Positions 18,113-28,170 of a DNA stretch of 64,000 nucleotides are shown in pieces; position 1 is the first letter of the stretch, and each line of letters starts with the position of its first letter. The translations under genes and the position numbers were made by a program. Below the pieces are notes generated by a model that had not been told where the DNA came from, searched no databases, and saw nothing but the letters and a program-made list of their open reading frames with translations. This stretch comes from Burkholderia sp. Nafp2/4-1b. Its GTDB lineage: Bacteria > Pseudomonadota > Gammaproteobacteria > Burkholderiales > Burkholderiaceae. Location of the stretch: contig NZ_ML058605.1 in NCBI RefSeq assembly GCF_003635165.1, positions 155,158-219,157 of the forward strand, in the 5' to 3' direction.

Positions 18113-18961
18113 ATGCTCGAACTCGTTTCTTCGCATGCTTGCCACGGTGGCGAGCAACGCTTCTATCGCCACGATTCGACGGCCATCGGCCTGCCGATGA
18201 AATTCTCCGTGTACCTGCCGCCGCAGGCCGCACACGGCCGCGTGCCGGCGCTGTTCTACCTCGCGGGGCTCACGTGCACCGACGAGACCTTCGCGATCAA
18301 GGGCGGCGCGCAGCAGTACGCGGCGCAGCACGGCGTCGCGCTCGTGATGCCCGATACGAGCCCGCGCGGCGCGAGCGTGCCGGGCGAGAACGATGCGTGG
18401 GATTTCGGCGTCGGCGCGGGTTTCTACGTCGACGCGACGCAAGCGCCGTGGTCGACGCATTACCGGATGGAGTCGTACGTGACGGAGGAATTGCGCCAGC
18501 TCGTCACGACCGAGCTGCCGATCGACGGCGCGCGGCTCGGCATCTTCGGGCACTCGATGGGCGGGCACGGCGCGCTGACGCTCGCGCTGCGCCATCCGGA
18601 CCTGTACCGGTCGGTGTCGGCGTTCGCGCCGATCGCCGCGCCGACGCGCTGCCCGTGGGGCGAGAAGGCGTTCTCGGGCTACCTCGGTTCGGATCGCGAC
18701 GCATGGAAGCAGCACGACGCGAGCGAACTCGTCGCGCGCGCGGATGCGCCGAAGTTCGCGGACGGCATCCTCGTCGATCAGGGCCTCGCCGATCAGTTCC
18801 TGTCGAACCAACTGCACCCCGACGTGTTCGAAGCCGCGTGCGCGAAGGCAGGCCAGCCGCTGACGCTGCGCCGGCATGAAGGCTACGACCACGGCTACTA
18901 CTTCATCTCGACGTTCATCGCCGATCACATCGCGCATCATGCGCGGGTGTTGGCGCGGTGA
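18113..18961 (+). CDS. fghA: S-formylglutathione hydrolase
   Basis: This 282-residue esterase-D family enzyme hydrolyses S-formylglutathione to formate and glutathione, the second step of glutathione-dependent formaldehyde removal. The nucleophile is Ser148 in GHSMGGHGAL, and the histidine of the triad is in GYDHGYYFI near residue 258. The N-terminal MLELVSSHACHGGEQ and the GLTCTDETF motif are diagnostic. The usual partner, the glutathione-dependent formaldehyde dehydrogenase adhC, is not next to it in this window; the upstream neighbour is a xylulokinase. Confidence 0.95.
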   Translation: MLELVSSHACHGGEQRFYRHDSTAIGLPMKFSVYLPPQAAHGRVPALFYLAGLTCTDETFAIKGGAQQYAAQHGVALVMPDTSPRGASVPGENDAWDFGVGAGFYVDATQAPWSTHYRMESYVTEELRQLVTTELPIDGARLGIFGHSMGGHGALTLALRHPDLYRSVSAFAPIAAPTRCPWGEKAFSGYLGSDRDAWKQHDASELVARADAPKFADGILVDQGLADQFLSNQLHPDVFEAACAKAGQPLTLRRHEGYDHGYYFISTFIADHIAHHARVLAR

Positions 18962-19038
18962 GCGGAACACGCAACGCGTAACGCGCCGCGCGCACTGCAC
19001 GCCGTGCGCGCATCAAAGCATCAAGCGTCAAGCATGAA

Positions 19039-19078
19039 AAAGCGCCGGCTGCCCTTCGGGCATGCCGGCGCTTTCATT
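19039..19078. terminator. Bidirectional terminator between fghA and znuB
   Basis: AAAGCGCCGGC (19039-19049) pairs with GCCGGCGCTTT (19064-19074), and the inner part TGCCC-TTCG-GGCA extends the stem under a stable UUCG tetraloop. T-rich sequence follows on the plus strand and an A-run precedes it, so it can serve the convergent znu operon too. Confidence 0.88.
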
Positions 19079-19096
19079 TGTCGTCGTTCGACGCGA

Positions 19097-19879
19097 TCAG
19101 CGGCGCCGCAACAGGCTCGCCCCATACACAATCGCAGACAACGCCGTGATCCAGAAGCTCGTCGGCCAGTCGGTGTGATACGCGAGCGCGATCCCGGCCC
19201 ATGCTTCGAACAGCGCGAACAGCGCGGCCAGCAGCACGCCGGTCGTCAGCCGCGTCGACACGTTCTGCGCGGCGGCGGCCGGCCCGACCAGCAGCGTGAA
19301 TACCAGCAGCACGCCGACGATCTGCGTGGCCGCGGCCACCGCGAGCGCGCACACCGCGAGGAACAGCATCGACACCGTGCGCAGCGACACGCCCTTGGCT
19401 TCGGCCAGTTCGGGCTGCAGCGACGCGAACAGCAATGGCCGCGCGATCAGCGCGAGCGCGACGAGACTCACCGCGCCGATGCCGGCCAGCACCGCGAGCG
19501 TGTCGTGGCTGACCGCGAGCACGTTGCCGAACAGCAGCGCGGTGACCTGCGTCGCGAACGACGTGTAGAAGTGCAGGAACAGCAGCCCGAAGCCGAGCGC
19601 GCCGGACAGGATCACGCCGATCGCGACATCGCGGCCCGCGAGCCGTTCGCCGAGCGCACCCATGCCGATGCCGGCCGCGAGCGTGAAGCCGACCATCCCC
19701 CAGATCGGCGAGATGCCGAGCAGCACCGCGCCGGTCGCGCCGGTGAAGCCGACGTGCGACAGCGCATGGCCGGCGAAGGTCTGTCCGCGCAGCACCAGGA
19801 AGTAGCCGACGATGCCCGCGAGCACCGCGACGATCCCCGACGCGGCGAACGCGTTGATCATGAAGTCGTATTCAAACAT
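19097..19879 (-). CDS. znuB: Zinc ABC transporter permease ZnuB
   Basis: This 260-residue membrane subunit of the zinc importer belongs to the ABC-3 family with seven to nine helices. The start MFEYDFMINAF at 19879 was chosen because it overlaps the znuC end by 8 bp and matches ZnuB N-termini; the longer frame adds 18 residues from inside the ZnuC tail. Motifs such as GHALSHVGFTGATGAVLLG are typical. It is the last gene of the zur-znuA-znuC-znuB operon. Confidence 0.94.
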   Translation of the reverse strand: MFEYDFMINAFAASGIVAVLAGIVGYFLVLRGQTFAGHALSHVGFTGATGAVLLGISPIWGMVGFTLAAGIGMGALGERLAGRDVAIGVILSGALGFGLLFLHFYTSFATQVTALLFGNVLAVSHDTLAVLAGIGAVSLVALALIARPLLFASLQPELAEAKGVSLRTVSMLFLAVCALAVAAATQIVGVLLVFTLLVGPAAAAQNVSTRLTTGVLLAALFALFEAWAGIALAYHTDWPTSFWITALSAIVYGASLLRRR

Positions 19880-20762
19880 CGTGCGATTGCCCGGGATGAG
19901 CGTGTCCGTGATGGTGATGGCCGTGGCCGCCACCGCCGCCGTGCGAGTGGCCGTCGTCGTCCTCGTGTTCGTGATCGTGCTTCTCGATCTCGACGTCGCC
20001 GGACATCACGAAGATCTTGCCGTTCACGCGCATCACGTCGATCGGCGACCCGTACAGCCGCGACAGCACCGGCTTGGTGATCACCTCGTCGACGGTGCCG
20101 AGCGCCGCGACGCCGTTGCCGAGATACAGCACGCGATCGAGTGCGTTCAGCAGCGGATTCAGTTCGTGCGCGGAAAACAGCACGGTGATGCCCAACTCGC
20201 GCTGCACGTTGCGCACGAGTTCGACGACGCCGCGCTGATGATTCGGGTCGAGGCTGATCAGCGGTTCGTCGAGGAGCAGCAGCTTCGGGCTGCCGAGCAG
20301 GCACTGCGCGAGCAGCAGCCGCTGCCGCTCGCCGCCCGACAGTTCCGACAACGGCCGGCGCGCGAGCATCGGGCCGCCGACGAGATCGAGCACGCGATCG
20401 ACGTCGCGCCGCGTCGCGGCGTTGGTGTGCGGCAGCCCCCAGCGGTGGCCGTCGGCGGCCATCGCGACGAAGTCGTAGCCGCGCATCCGGCGATTCGCGA
20501 GGCCGCTCCTGATCTGCGGCATATAGCCGATCGACGCGTTGCCGCGCTCGACCGGCACGCCGCCGACCGACAGCGTGCCGCCCGTGACGGGCACGAGGCC
20601 GAGCACGGCGCGCATCAGCGTCGTCTTGCCCGCGCCGTTCGGCCCGAGCACGCCGACGAATTCGCCGGGTTCGATCGAGAAGCTGACGTCGCGCAGGATC
20701 GTGCGGCCGCCCAGTTCGAGCGTGACGCGATCGAGTGCGAGTGCGTGGGGAGTGGCGTTCAT
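19872..20762 (-). CDS. znuC: Zinc ABC transporter ATPase ZnuC with His-rich tail
   Basis: This 296-residue ATPase powers zinc uptake. Walker A is GPNGAGKTT, the signature LSGGERQR, and Walker B LLLLDEPLISLD. After about residue 255 the protein carries an extension dense in His, Asp and Gly (clusters such as HDHEHEDDDGHSH and HGHHHHGHAH), likely a cytosolic metal-binding tail. Most ZnuC proteins end before this point. The gene lies 13 bp after znuA. Confidence 0.95.
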   Translation of the reverse strand: MNATPHALALDRVTLELGGRTILRDVSFSIEPGEFVGVLGPNGAGKTTLMRAVLGLVPVTGGTLSVGGVPVERGNASIGYMPQIRSGLANRRMRGYDFVAMAADGHRWGLPHTNAATRRDVDRVLDLVGGPMLARRPLSELSGGERQRLLLAQCLLGSPKLLLLDEPLISLDPNHQRGVVELVRNVQRELGITVLFSAHELNPLLNALDRVLYLGNGVAALGTVDEVITKPVLSRLYGSPIDVMRVNGKIFVMSGDVEIEKHDHEHEDDDGHSHGGGGGHGHHHHGHAHPGQSHDV

Positions 20763-20775
20763 TTCGTTACAGTGA

Positions 20776-21696
20776 TCATTTCTTGCTGGCAGCCAGCGCG
20801 GCCGCGAGCGCGTCGAGCTGGCCGGCCATCCATTGCTGGAAGGTCTTGCCGGCCGGCTGCGTCTCGGTGACGCTCACGCTTGGCACGCCGCCGTCGCGCG
20901 CGACCTTCAGCAGGCGCTTGGTCATCGGCGCTTCGGCCTGGCTGTTGTAGATCAGCGCGCGCACCTGCTTCTTGCGCAGGTCGTTCTCGAACGCAGCGAC
21001 GTCCTGCGCGCTCGCCTCCGTATCGTTCATCGTCGCGAGCTGGAAGCGCTGGTTGCGCATGTCGAGGCCGATCGCGTCGGACATGTAGCCGAACACCGGT
21101 TCGGTCGCCGTCACCGGCACGCCCTTGTACTGGGCGCGCAGCGCGGCGATCTTGTCGTCGATCGGCTTCAGCGATGCAACGAACTTCTGCAGGTTCGCGT
21201 CGTAGTCGGCCTTGTTCGCCGGGTCCGCACGGCCGAGCTCGGCCGCGATCGCACGCGCGGCGGCCGGCATCGTCGCCGGGTCGTACCACAGGTGCGGGTT
21301 GTCGCCGGCCTTCTTGCCGACCAGATCGGCGACGACGATCGTCGCGCGCTTGGCCTGCTTCGATGCGGACAGCAGCTTGCCCATCCACGGATCGTAGTTC
21401 GCGCCGTTGTAGATCACGACCTGCGCGTGTTGCAGCGCGCGGGCCGTCTTCGGGCTCGCTTCGAACAGGTGCGGGTCCTGGTCGGGATTGCTCAGGATGC
21501 TCGTCACCGCGACATGGCTGCCGCCGATCTGCGACGCGACGTCGCCATAGAAATTCTCGGCGGCGACGACGTTGACGGTCGCGGCGTGCGCGACACCGGT
21601 TGCGGCGATCGACAGCACGGCGGATGCGGCGGCAGCGGCCAGCAGGCGGGCAAGCGGCAGGGCGCGCCGCGGCGCGCGCTTCAGGGCATTGGACAT
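20776..21696 (-). CDS. znuA: Periplasmic zinc-binding protein ZnuA
   Basis: This 306-residue cluster A-I metal-binding protein feeds ZnuBC. A signal peptide covers about residues 1-38 (cut after GVAHA). Metal ligands are expected among His in DQDPHLFE and NPHLWYDP and an acidic residue near the C-terminus. The His-rich flexible loop that many ZnuA proteins carry between the lobes is missing; only KKAGDNPHLW is seen there. The start at 21696 has a good CGAGGAG site. Zur should repress it. Confidence 0.93.
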   Translation of the reverse strand: MSNALKRAPRRALPLARLLAAAAASAVLSIAATGVAHAATVNVVAAENFYGDVASQIGGSHVAVTSILSNPDQDPHLFEASPKTARALQHAQVVIYNGANYDPWMGKLLSASKQAKRATIVVADLVGKKAGDNPHLWYDPATMPAAARAIAAELGRADPANKADYDANLQKFVASLKPIDDKIAALRAQYKGVPVTATEPVFGYMSDAIGLDMRNQRFQLATMNDTEASAQDVAAFENDLRKKQVRALIYNSQAEAPMTKRLLKVARDGGVPSVSVTETQPAGKTFQQWMAGQLDALAAALAASKK

Positions 21697-21745
21697 GGAA
21701 CTCCTCGTTGGAAAGGGCGGCGCCGTGCGCCGCACGTGTGCGGTG

Positions 21746-22207
21746 TCAGCGTTGCGCGGGCTTGCCCTTGCAGTGCGCGCACAGGCCGTTCAGCTCGACG
21801 ACCTGGTGATGGACTTCGAACCCGTGCGCGGGCGCGCTCGCCGACAACTGCTTCGCGAGGTCGCTGCCGGGGATCTCGACGGTCTCGCCGCACGAATCGC
21901 AGATCAGGAACTGGCCTTCGTGCGGCACGCCGATTTCGCAGCACGCGAAGAACGCGTTCTTCGACTCGATCCGGTGGATGAAGCCGTGCTCGACGAGGAA
22001 ATCCAGCGCGCGATAGACGGTCGTGGGCGGCACGCGGCCGCGCTGCGGCTCGAGTTCGGCGAGCAGGTCGTACGCGCCGATCGGGCGCTGCGCGGCCAGC
22101 ACGCGTTCGTAGACCTGACGGCGCAGCGGCGTCCACGCGAGCCCGTGCTCGGCGGCGAATGCGTCGGCCCGGGACAGCCGGGCTTCGATGGGCGATGAGG
22201 TAGCCAT
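21746..22207 (-). CDS. zur: Zinc uptake regulator Zur (Fur family)
   Basis: This 153-residue Fur-family repressor has an N-terminal winged helix (TTVYRALDFLVEHGFIHRIES) and a C-terminal dimer domain with two Cys pairs, CDSC and CAHC, forming the structural zinc site. Its place as the first gene of the zinc uptake operon identifies it as Zur rather than Fur. Autoregulation through the upstream AT-rich stretch at 22240-22255 is likely. Confidence 0.93.
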   Translation of the reverse strand: MATSSPIEARLSRADAFAAEHGLAWTPLRRQVYERVLAAQRPIGAYDLLAELEPQRGRVPPTTVYRALDFLVEHGFIHRIESKNAFFACCEIGVPHEGQFLICDSCGETVEIPGSDLAKQLSASAPAHGFEVHHQVVELNGLCAHCKGKPAQR

Positions 22208-22239
22208 GGCGTGAAGCAGGCAATGAAACGAAGTATCGC

Positions 22240-22255
22240 GATGATATAACGTATC
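22240..22255. promoter_or_regulatory. Possible Zur operator upstream of zur-znuACB
   Basis: An AT-rich imperfect palindrome, GATGATATAACGTATC, lies 33-48 bp before the zur start in otherwise GC-rich DNA. Its GATATAAC core resembles half of the common proteobacterial Zur box. Only the outer bases of the dyad match, so this is a weak call. Confidence 0.35.
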
Positions 22256-22441
22256 TCCTCGTCCTGCAGCGCGAATTCCCGCCGCCCGCGCATTCCGCCC
22301 CCTTCATCGGCGCTTCAGCCGCGCCGCACCCAGCTCGCCGTCCCTTATTGGGCTTGGCGCGCCGTTTCCCACGCGGTCCGGCCATGCGGCAGCGCATCAT
22401 CGAAAGCCGCCGTGTCGCCTTGACAGCGTCAATCGCGTATC

Positions 22442-22474
22442 CGATCATTCGATCAACAATAGAGCAATTGATCG
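22442..22474. promoter_or_regulatory. Polyol-regulon operator, copy 1 (upstream of the SDR dehydrogenase)
   Basis: The left arm CGATCATTCGATC (22442-22454) and the right arm GAGCAATTGATCG (22462-22474) form an inverted repeat with 10 of 13 positions paired and a 7-bp spacer. The same arms, length and spacer occur upstream of the convergent dehydrogenase operon at 35210-35242. It lies 61 bp before the start of the first gene of the polyol operon. Confidence 0.75.
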
Positions 22475-22534
22475 GTCAGCGAGCGTTCGCTCACCTCGCG
22501 ACCTTCGTGCAGCAGAACGAACCGGAGACAACCA

Positions 22535-23311
22535 GTGAGACTGGCAGACAAGGTCGCGATCCTGACGGGCGCGGCAAGCGGTATCGGCGAAGCCGTGGCG
22601 CAACGCTATCTGGACGAAGGCGCGCGCTGCGTGCTGGTGGACCTGAAGCCCGCGAGCGGGTCGCTCGCACGGCTGATCGAGGCCAACCCCGGCCGCGCGG
22701 TGGCCGTCACCGCGGACGTCACCCGCCGCGACGACATCGAGCGCATCGTCGCGACCGCCGTCGAGCGTTTCGGCGGCGTCGACATCCTGTTCAACAACGC
22801 GGCGCTGTTCGACATGCGCCCGCTCCTCGATGAATCCTGGGACGTGTTCGACCGGCTGTTCTCGGTCAACGTGAAAGGGCTGTTCTTCCTGATGCAGGCG
22901 GTCGCGCAGCGAATGGTCGAGCAGGGCCGCGGCGGCAAGATCGTCAACATGTCGTCGCAGGCCGGGCGTCGCGGCGAGGCGCTCGTTTCGCACTACTGCG
23001 CGACCAAGGCCGCGGTGATCAGCTACACGCAGTCGGCCGCGCTCGCGCTCGCGCCGCACCGGATCAACGTGAACGGCATCGCGCCGGGCGTGGTCGACAC
23101 GCCGATGTGGGAGCAGGTCGATGCGTTGTTCGCGCGCTACGAGAACCGGCCGCTCGGCGAGAAGAAGCGGCTCGTCGGTGAAGCGGTGCCGCTCGGGCGG
23201 ATGGGCGTGCCGGGCGACCTCACGGGCGCCGCGCTGTTCCTCGCGTCGGCCGACGCCGACTACATCACCGCCCAGACGCTGAACGTCGACGGCGGCAACT
23301 GGATGAGCTGA
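22535..23311 (+). CDS. Short-chain polyol dehydrogenase (sorbitol/galactitol dehydrogenase, SmoS/PolS-like)
   Basis: This 258-residue SDR oxidises a polyol to a ketose using NAD. It has the cofactor motif TGAASGIGE, the NNAAL stretch and the catalytic YCATK. Close relatives are sorbitol dehydrogenases of rhizobia and Rhodobacter, which take D-glucitol to D-fructose and galactitol to D-tagatose. The start is GTG at 22535; no other start fits the Rossmann fold. It leads the rightward polyol operon and lies just after the shared operator. Confidence 0.88.
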   Translation: MRLADKVAILTGAASGIGEAVAQRYLDEGARCVLVDLKPASGSLARLIEANPGRAVAVTADVTRRDDIERIVATAVERFGGVDILFNNAALFDMRPLLDESWDVFDRLFSVNVKGLFFLMQAVAQRMVEQGRGGKIVNMSSQAGRRGEALVSHYCATKAAVISYTQSAALALAPHRINVNGIAPGVVDTPMWEQVDALFARYENRPLGEKKRLVGEAVPLGRMGVPGDLTGAALFLASADADYITAQTLNVDGGNWMS

Positions 23312-23380
23312 GATGCCGCCGCTCGCACGCTCAACCCTGGCGTCCGCGCCGCGCGCGGCCGCCGCCGCACGAGGGCACGC

Positions 23381-24340
23381 ATGATGGCCGAGATCGTGGT
23401 CGCCGGCGAACTGCTGGCCGAATTCGTCGCCGCCGAGCGCGGCCAGGGGTTCGACACGCCGGGCCTGTTCGCGGGCCCGTTTCCGAGCGGCGCGCCGGCG
23501 ATCTTCGCCGACCAGGCCGCGCGGCTCGGCGCGCGCGTCGCGTATGCGGGCTGCGTCGGCCGCGATGCGTTCGGCGACGCGATCGTCGCGCGGCTCCAGC
23601 ACGACGGCGTCGACGTCGCGCGCATCCGTCGCGTCGCCCGCCCGACCGGCACCGCGTTCGTCGCGTATCGCGACGACGGCTCGCGCAGCTTCGTCTTCAC
23701 GCTGTCCACCAGCGCCGCTGCGTGCGTCGACGCATCCGACGTCGACACCGCGATGTTCGATGGCTGCCGCTACTTCCACGTGATGGGCTCATCGCTGACG
23801 AGCGAATCGGCGATCGCGGCCGTGCAGCGCGGCGTGATCGAAGCGGCGCGCGCCGGCGCGAAGGTGTCGTTCGACCCGAACGTGCGGCCCGAGATGCTGA
23901 GCTTTCGCCCGATGCGCGCGGCGCTCGACGAGATGCTCGCCGCGTGCCACCTGTTCCTGCCGAGCGAAGCCGACCTGCCGTTCTTCTGCGGGCCGCAGCC
24001 GGCCGAGCGCGCGATCGCGGGGCTGCTCGCGACCCATCCGCTGCTCGAGCGCGTGGTGCTCAAGCGCGGCGCGGCCGGCAGTGTCGCGTTCGATCGTGCG
24101 AGCCGCGTCGACGCGCAGGCTTATCGTGTCGACGAACTCGATCCGACGGGCGCCGGCGACTGCTTCGGCGGCACGCTGGTGGCAAGCTTGGTCGCGGGCC
24201 TGCCGATCGATGTCGCGCTGCGCCGCGCGAACGCGGCCGGCGCGATCGCGGTCACGCGGCGCGGCCCGATGGAGGGCAACAGCAGCGCGGCCGAGATCGA
24301 CCGCTTCCTGACCGAACGAGGTGTCGCATGTCCGGCATGA
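23381..24340 (+). CDS. PfkB-family sugar kinase (tagatose kinase or fructokinase)
   Basis: This 319-residue ribokinase-family enzyme has the substrate-side motif near residue 30-60 (FPSGAPAIFADQAARLG) and the catalytic anion hole DPTGAGDCFGG. In this operon it would phosphorylate the ketose made by the dehydrogenase. With a GatZ-family protein encoded next, with overlap, D-tagatose 6-kinase is the leading reading; fructokinase (MtlZ-like) is the alternative. Two adjacent ATGs occur at 23381 and 23384, with GAGGG upstream. Its stop overlaps the next gene by 13 bp. Confidence 0.85.
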   Translation: MMAEIVVAGELLAEFVAAERGQGFDTPGLFAGPFPSGAPAIFADQAARLGARVAYAGCVGRDAFGDAIVARLQHDGVDVARIRRVARPTGTAFVAYRDDGSRSFVFTLSTSAAACVDASDVDTAMFDGCRYFHVMGSSLTSESAIAAVQRGVIEAARAGAKVSFDPNVRPEMLSFRPMRAALDEMLAACHLFLPSEADLPFFCGPQPAERAIAGLLATHPLLERVVLKRGAAGSVAFDRASRVDAQAYRVDELDPTGAGDCFGGTLVASLVAGLPIDVALRRANAAGAIAVTRRGPMEGNSSAAEIDRFLTERGVACPA

Positions 24341-25686
24341 CGACCATCGCAGAGCATCCGCGCGCCGCGCACGCGCAAACCGTGCTGCGGATGATCTTCG
24401 ACGCGAACCGCGCGGATGCGCAGCGCGGCATCTATTCGATCTGCAGCGCACATCGGCTCGTGCTGGAGGCCGCGTGCGAAGCCGCGCGCGCGGACGGCTC
24501 GCCGCTCTTGATCGAGGCGACCTGCAACCAGGTGAATCATCTCGGCGGCTATACGGGCATGACGCCGGCCGACTTTCGGCGCGACGTCGCTGCGATCGCG
24601 CAGCGCTGCGGGCTTGCGCCGTCGGCGCTCGTGCTCGGCGGCGACCATCTCGGCCCGAACCCGTGGCGACACCGCCGCGCGGCCGACGCGATGCGCGAAG
24701 CGGCCGCGATGGTCGCGGCTTATGTCGAAGCCGGGTTCGAGAAGATCCACCTCGATGCGAGCATGGCGTGTGCGGACGATCCGCCGCGGCTCGACGATCG
24801 AACGATCGCCGCGCGCGCGGCCGAGCTGTGCCGTGCCGCCGAAGACGCAGCGGCGCGCGCCGGCGTCGCGCCCGTCTACGTGATCGGCACCGAGGTGCCG
24901 ACGCCGGGCGGCGAAGTGGCCGGCGATGCCGACGGCGACGGCGCCGCGATCGAGCGGATCGCGGTCACGCGCGGCGACAGCATCGCCGCGACGCTCGACG
25001 CGCACCGTAGTGCATTCGCGGCGGCCGGGCTCGACGACGCATGGACTCGCGTGGTCGCGATCGTCGCGCAGCCGGGCGTCGACTTCGACGATCGCCACGT
25101 GCTCGATTACGACAGCGCGAAGGCCGCGTCGCTGGGTGCGAGCATCCTGCGCACGCCGCGCCTCGTGTTCGAAGCGCACTCGACCGACTACCAGACCGAA
25201 GCCGCGCTCGCCGCGCTCGTGCGCGACCATTTCGCGGTGCTGAAGGTCGGTCCCGCGCTGACCTTCGCGCTGCGCGAGGCGCTCTTCGCGCTCAGCTTCA
25301 TCGAGGACGCGCTGATCGACGACGCCGCGCAGCGCTCGCGCCTGCGCGACGTGGTGGACGCCGCGATGCGCGCCCAGCCCGAACACTGGGCGCCGTACTA
25401 CCGCGGCGACGAGACCGAGCAGCGGCTCGCGCGCCAGTTCAGCTACAGCGACCGGATCCGTTATTACTGGCTGCAGCCGGCCGTCGCGGCAGCGGTCGAG
25501 CAGCTGTTCGACAACCTCGCGCGGCAGCCGGTGCCGGAAACGCTCGTCGCGCAGTGGCTGCCGGACGTGTACGCGGCGTGCCGCGCGGGCGGTCTGGCGA
25601 AAGAGCCGCGCGCGTGGGTGCGCCACCGGATACGCGACGTGATCGCGCACTATGCGCGCGCGTGCGGGATGCAGCGGCCGGCGTGA
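24328..25686 (+). CDS. GatZ/KbaZ-family protein, probable D-tagatose-6-phosphate 4-epimerase
   Basis: This 452-residue protein covers the whole GatZ/KbaZ family (often labelled tagatose-6-phosphate kinase or aldolase subunit). Conserved blocks include IEATCNQVNHLGGYTGM, GGDHLGPNPWRH, HLDASMAC and GTEVPTPGG. In enterobacteria GatZ stabilises the GatY class II aldolase, but no GatY/KbaY gene is present here. Relatives in ABC-transporter polyol operons have been reported to be epimerases converting tagatose 6-phosphate to fructose 6-phosphate, which fits the gene set. GAGGTG precedes the ATG at 24328. Confidence 0.88.
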   Translation: MSGMTTIAEHPRAAHAQTVLRMIFDANRADAQRGIYSICSAHRLVLEAACEAARADGSPLLIEATCNQVNHLGGYTGMTPADFRRDVAAIAQRCGLAPSALVLGGDHLGPNPWRHRRAADAMREAAAMVAAYVEAGFEKIHLDASMACADDPPRLDDRTIAARAAELCRAAEDAAARAGVAPVYVIGTEVPTPGGEVAGDADGDGAAIERIAVTRGDSIAATLDAHRSAFAAAGLDDAWTRVVAIVAQPGVDFDDRHVLDYDSAKAASLGASILRTPRLVFEAHSTDYQTEAALAALVRDHFAVLKVGPALTFALREALFALSFIEDALIDDAAQRSRLRDVVDAAMRAQPEHWAPYYRGDETEQRLARQFSYSDRIRYYWLQPAVAAAVEQLFDNLARQPVPETLVAQWLPDVYAACRAGGLAKEPRAWVRHRIRDVIAHYARACGMQRPA

Positions 25687-25713
25687 CCGGCCACCTGGGA
25701 AACGCAGCAACAC

Positions 25714-25748
25714 GACATACGCACTACGCATTACGCATTACGCAACAC
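25714..25748 (+). repeat. Five degenerate 7-bp tandem units before the sugar-binding protein gene
   Basis: The units are GACATAC, GCACTAC, GCATTAC, GCATTAC and GCAACAC. They lie in the 96-bp gap between the GatZ-family and binding-protein genes, where a new promoter or mRNA processing site could sit. Confidence 0.6.
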
Positions 25749-25782
25749 CGAAGACAGTTCGAACAATCACAGGAGACATGCC

Positions 25783-27108
<1,326 letters not shown>

Positions 27109-27225
27109 CGCGGGAAGCAATGCGGCCGGCGCCGTGCGCGCCGCCGCGCACGGTGCACGTCGCCGAAGCAGCAACGCGGGCCGGCCGTTGTTCGTGCCCG
27201 CGCCTCAACCGGAGGGACTCCGATC

Positions 27226-28170
27226 ATGCGTCATTTACGTCTTCCCCTGAGCCACGCGTCGTCGGTCGGCGACGCGTCGTCGCCGCCGGGCGCGCCGCGC
27301 CGCGCGCGCGGCGCGAGCTGGCTCGTATCGCCGTCCGTCGCGGTGCTGCTGTTGTGGATGTCGATCCCGCTCGCGATGACGATCTGGTATTCGTTGTCGC
27401 GCTACAACCTGCTGAACCCGGACGTGAAGGGCTTCGCCGGCCTCGACAACTACCGTTTCCTCGCCACCGATCCGTCGTTCCTGCCCGCGATCTGGCACAC
27501 GCTCGTGCTGATCGGCGCGGTGCTCGCGATCACGGTGATCGGCGGCGTGCTGATGGCCGTGCTGTTCGACCGCCAGTTCTACGGGCAGGGCATCGCGCGG
27601 CTGCTGGCGATCGCGCCGTTCTTCGTGATGCCGACGGTCGCCGCGCTGATCTGGAAGAACATGATCCTGCATCCGGTGTACGGGCTCGTCGCGAACGCGA
27701 TGCGCGCGCTCGGGATGACACCGGTCGACTGGTTCGCCGATTACCCGTTGACCGCCGTGATCATGATCGTCGCGTGGCAGTGGCTGCCGTTCGCGTTCCT
27801 GATCCTGTTTACCGCGATCCAGTCGCTCGACCAGGAGCAGAAGGAAGCCGCGCGCATCGACGGCGCGGGCCCGATCGCGATGTTCTTCTACATCACGCTG
27901 CCGCACCTGAAGCGCGCGATCGCCGTGGTCGTGATGATGGAGACGATCTTCCTGCTGTCGATCTTCGCGGAAATCTACACGACGACGGGCGGCGGCCCGG
28001 GCGACGCGACGACCAACCTGTCGTACCTGATCTACGCGCTCGGCCTGCAGCAGTTCGACGTCGGCCTCGCATCCGCGGGCGGGATCATCGCCGTCGTGGT
28101 CGCGAACGTCGTGTCGTTCTTCCTGGTGCGGATGCTCGCGCGCAACCTGAAGGGGGAATACGAGAAATGA
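27226..28170 (+). CDS. ABC transporter permease, SmoF/MtlF-like
   Basis: This 314-residue MalF-type inner-membrane subunit has about six helices and the EAA loop EAARIDGAGPIAMFFYITLP that contacts the ATPase. The first 25 residues are cytoplasmic and Ser/Pro/Arg-rich. GGAGG lies upstream of the ATG. The stop overlaps the next permease start by four bases (ATGA), a sign of coupled translation. Confidence 0.93.
   Translation: MRHLRLPLSHASSVGDASSPPGAPRRARGASWLVSPSVAVLLLWMSIPLAMTIWYSLSRYNLLNPDVKGFAGLDNYRFLATDPSFLPAIWHTLVLIGAVLAITVIGGVLMAVLFDRQFYGQGIARLLAIAPFFVMPTVAALIWKNMILHPVYGLVANAMRALGMTPVDWFADYPLTAVIMIVAWQWLPFAFLILFTAIQSLDQEQKEAARIDGAGPIAMFFYITLPHLKRAIAVVVMMETIFLLSIFAEIYTTTGGGPGDATTNLSYLIYALGLQQFDVGLASAGGIIAVVVANVVSFFLVRMLARNLKGEYEK

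Noticed and set aside
22208..22441. Possible small gene between zur and the polyol operator
   Set aside because: The frames present have no recognisable start or domain and cross the likely zur promoter. The segment is better explained as regulatory DNA.
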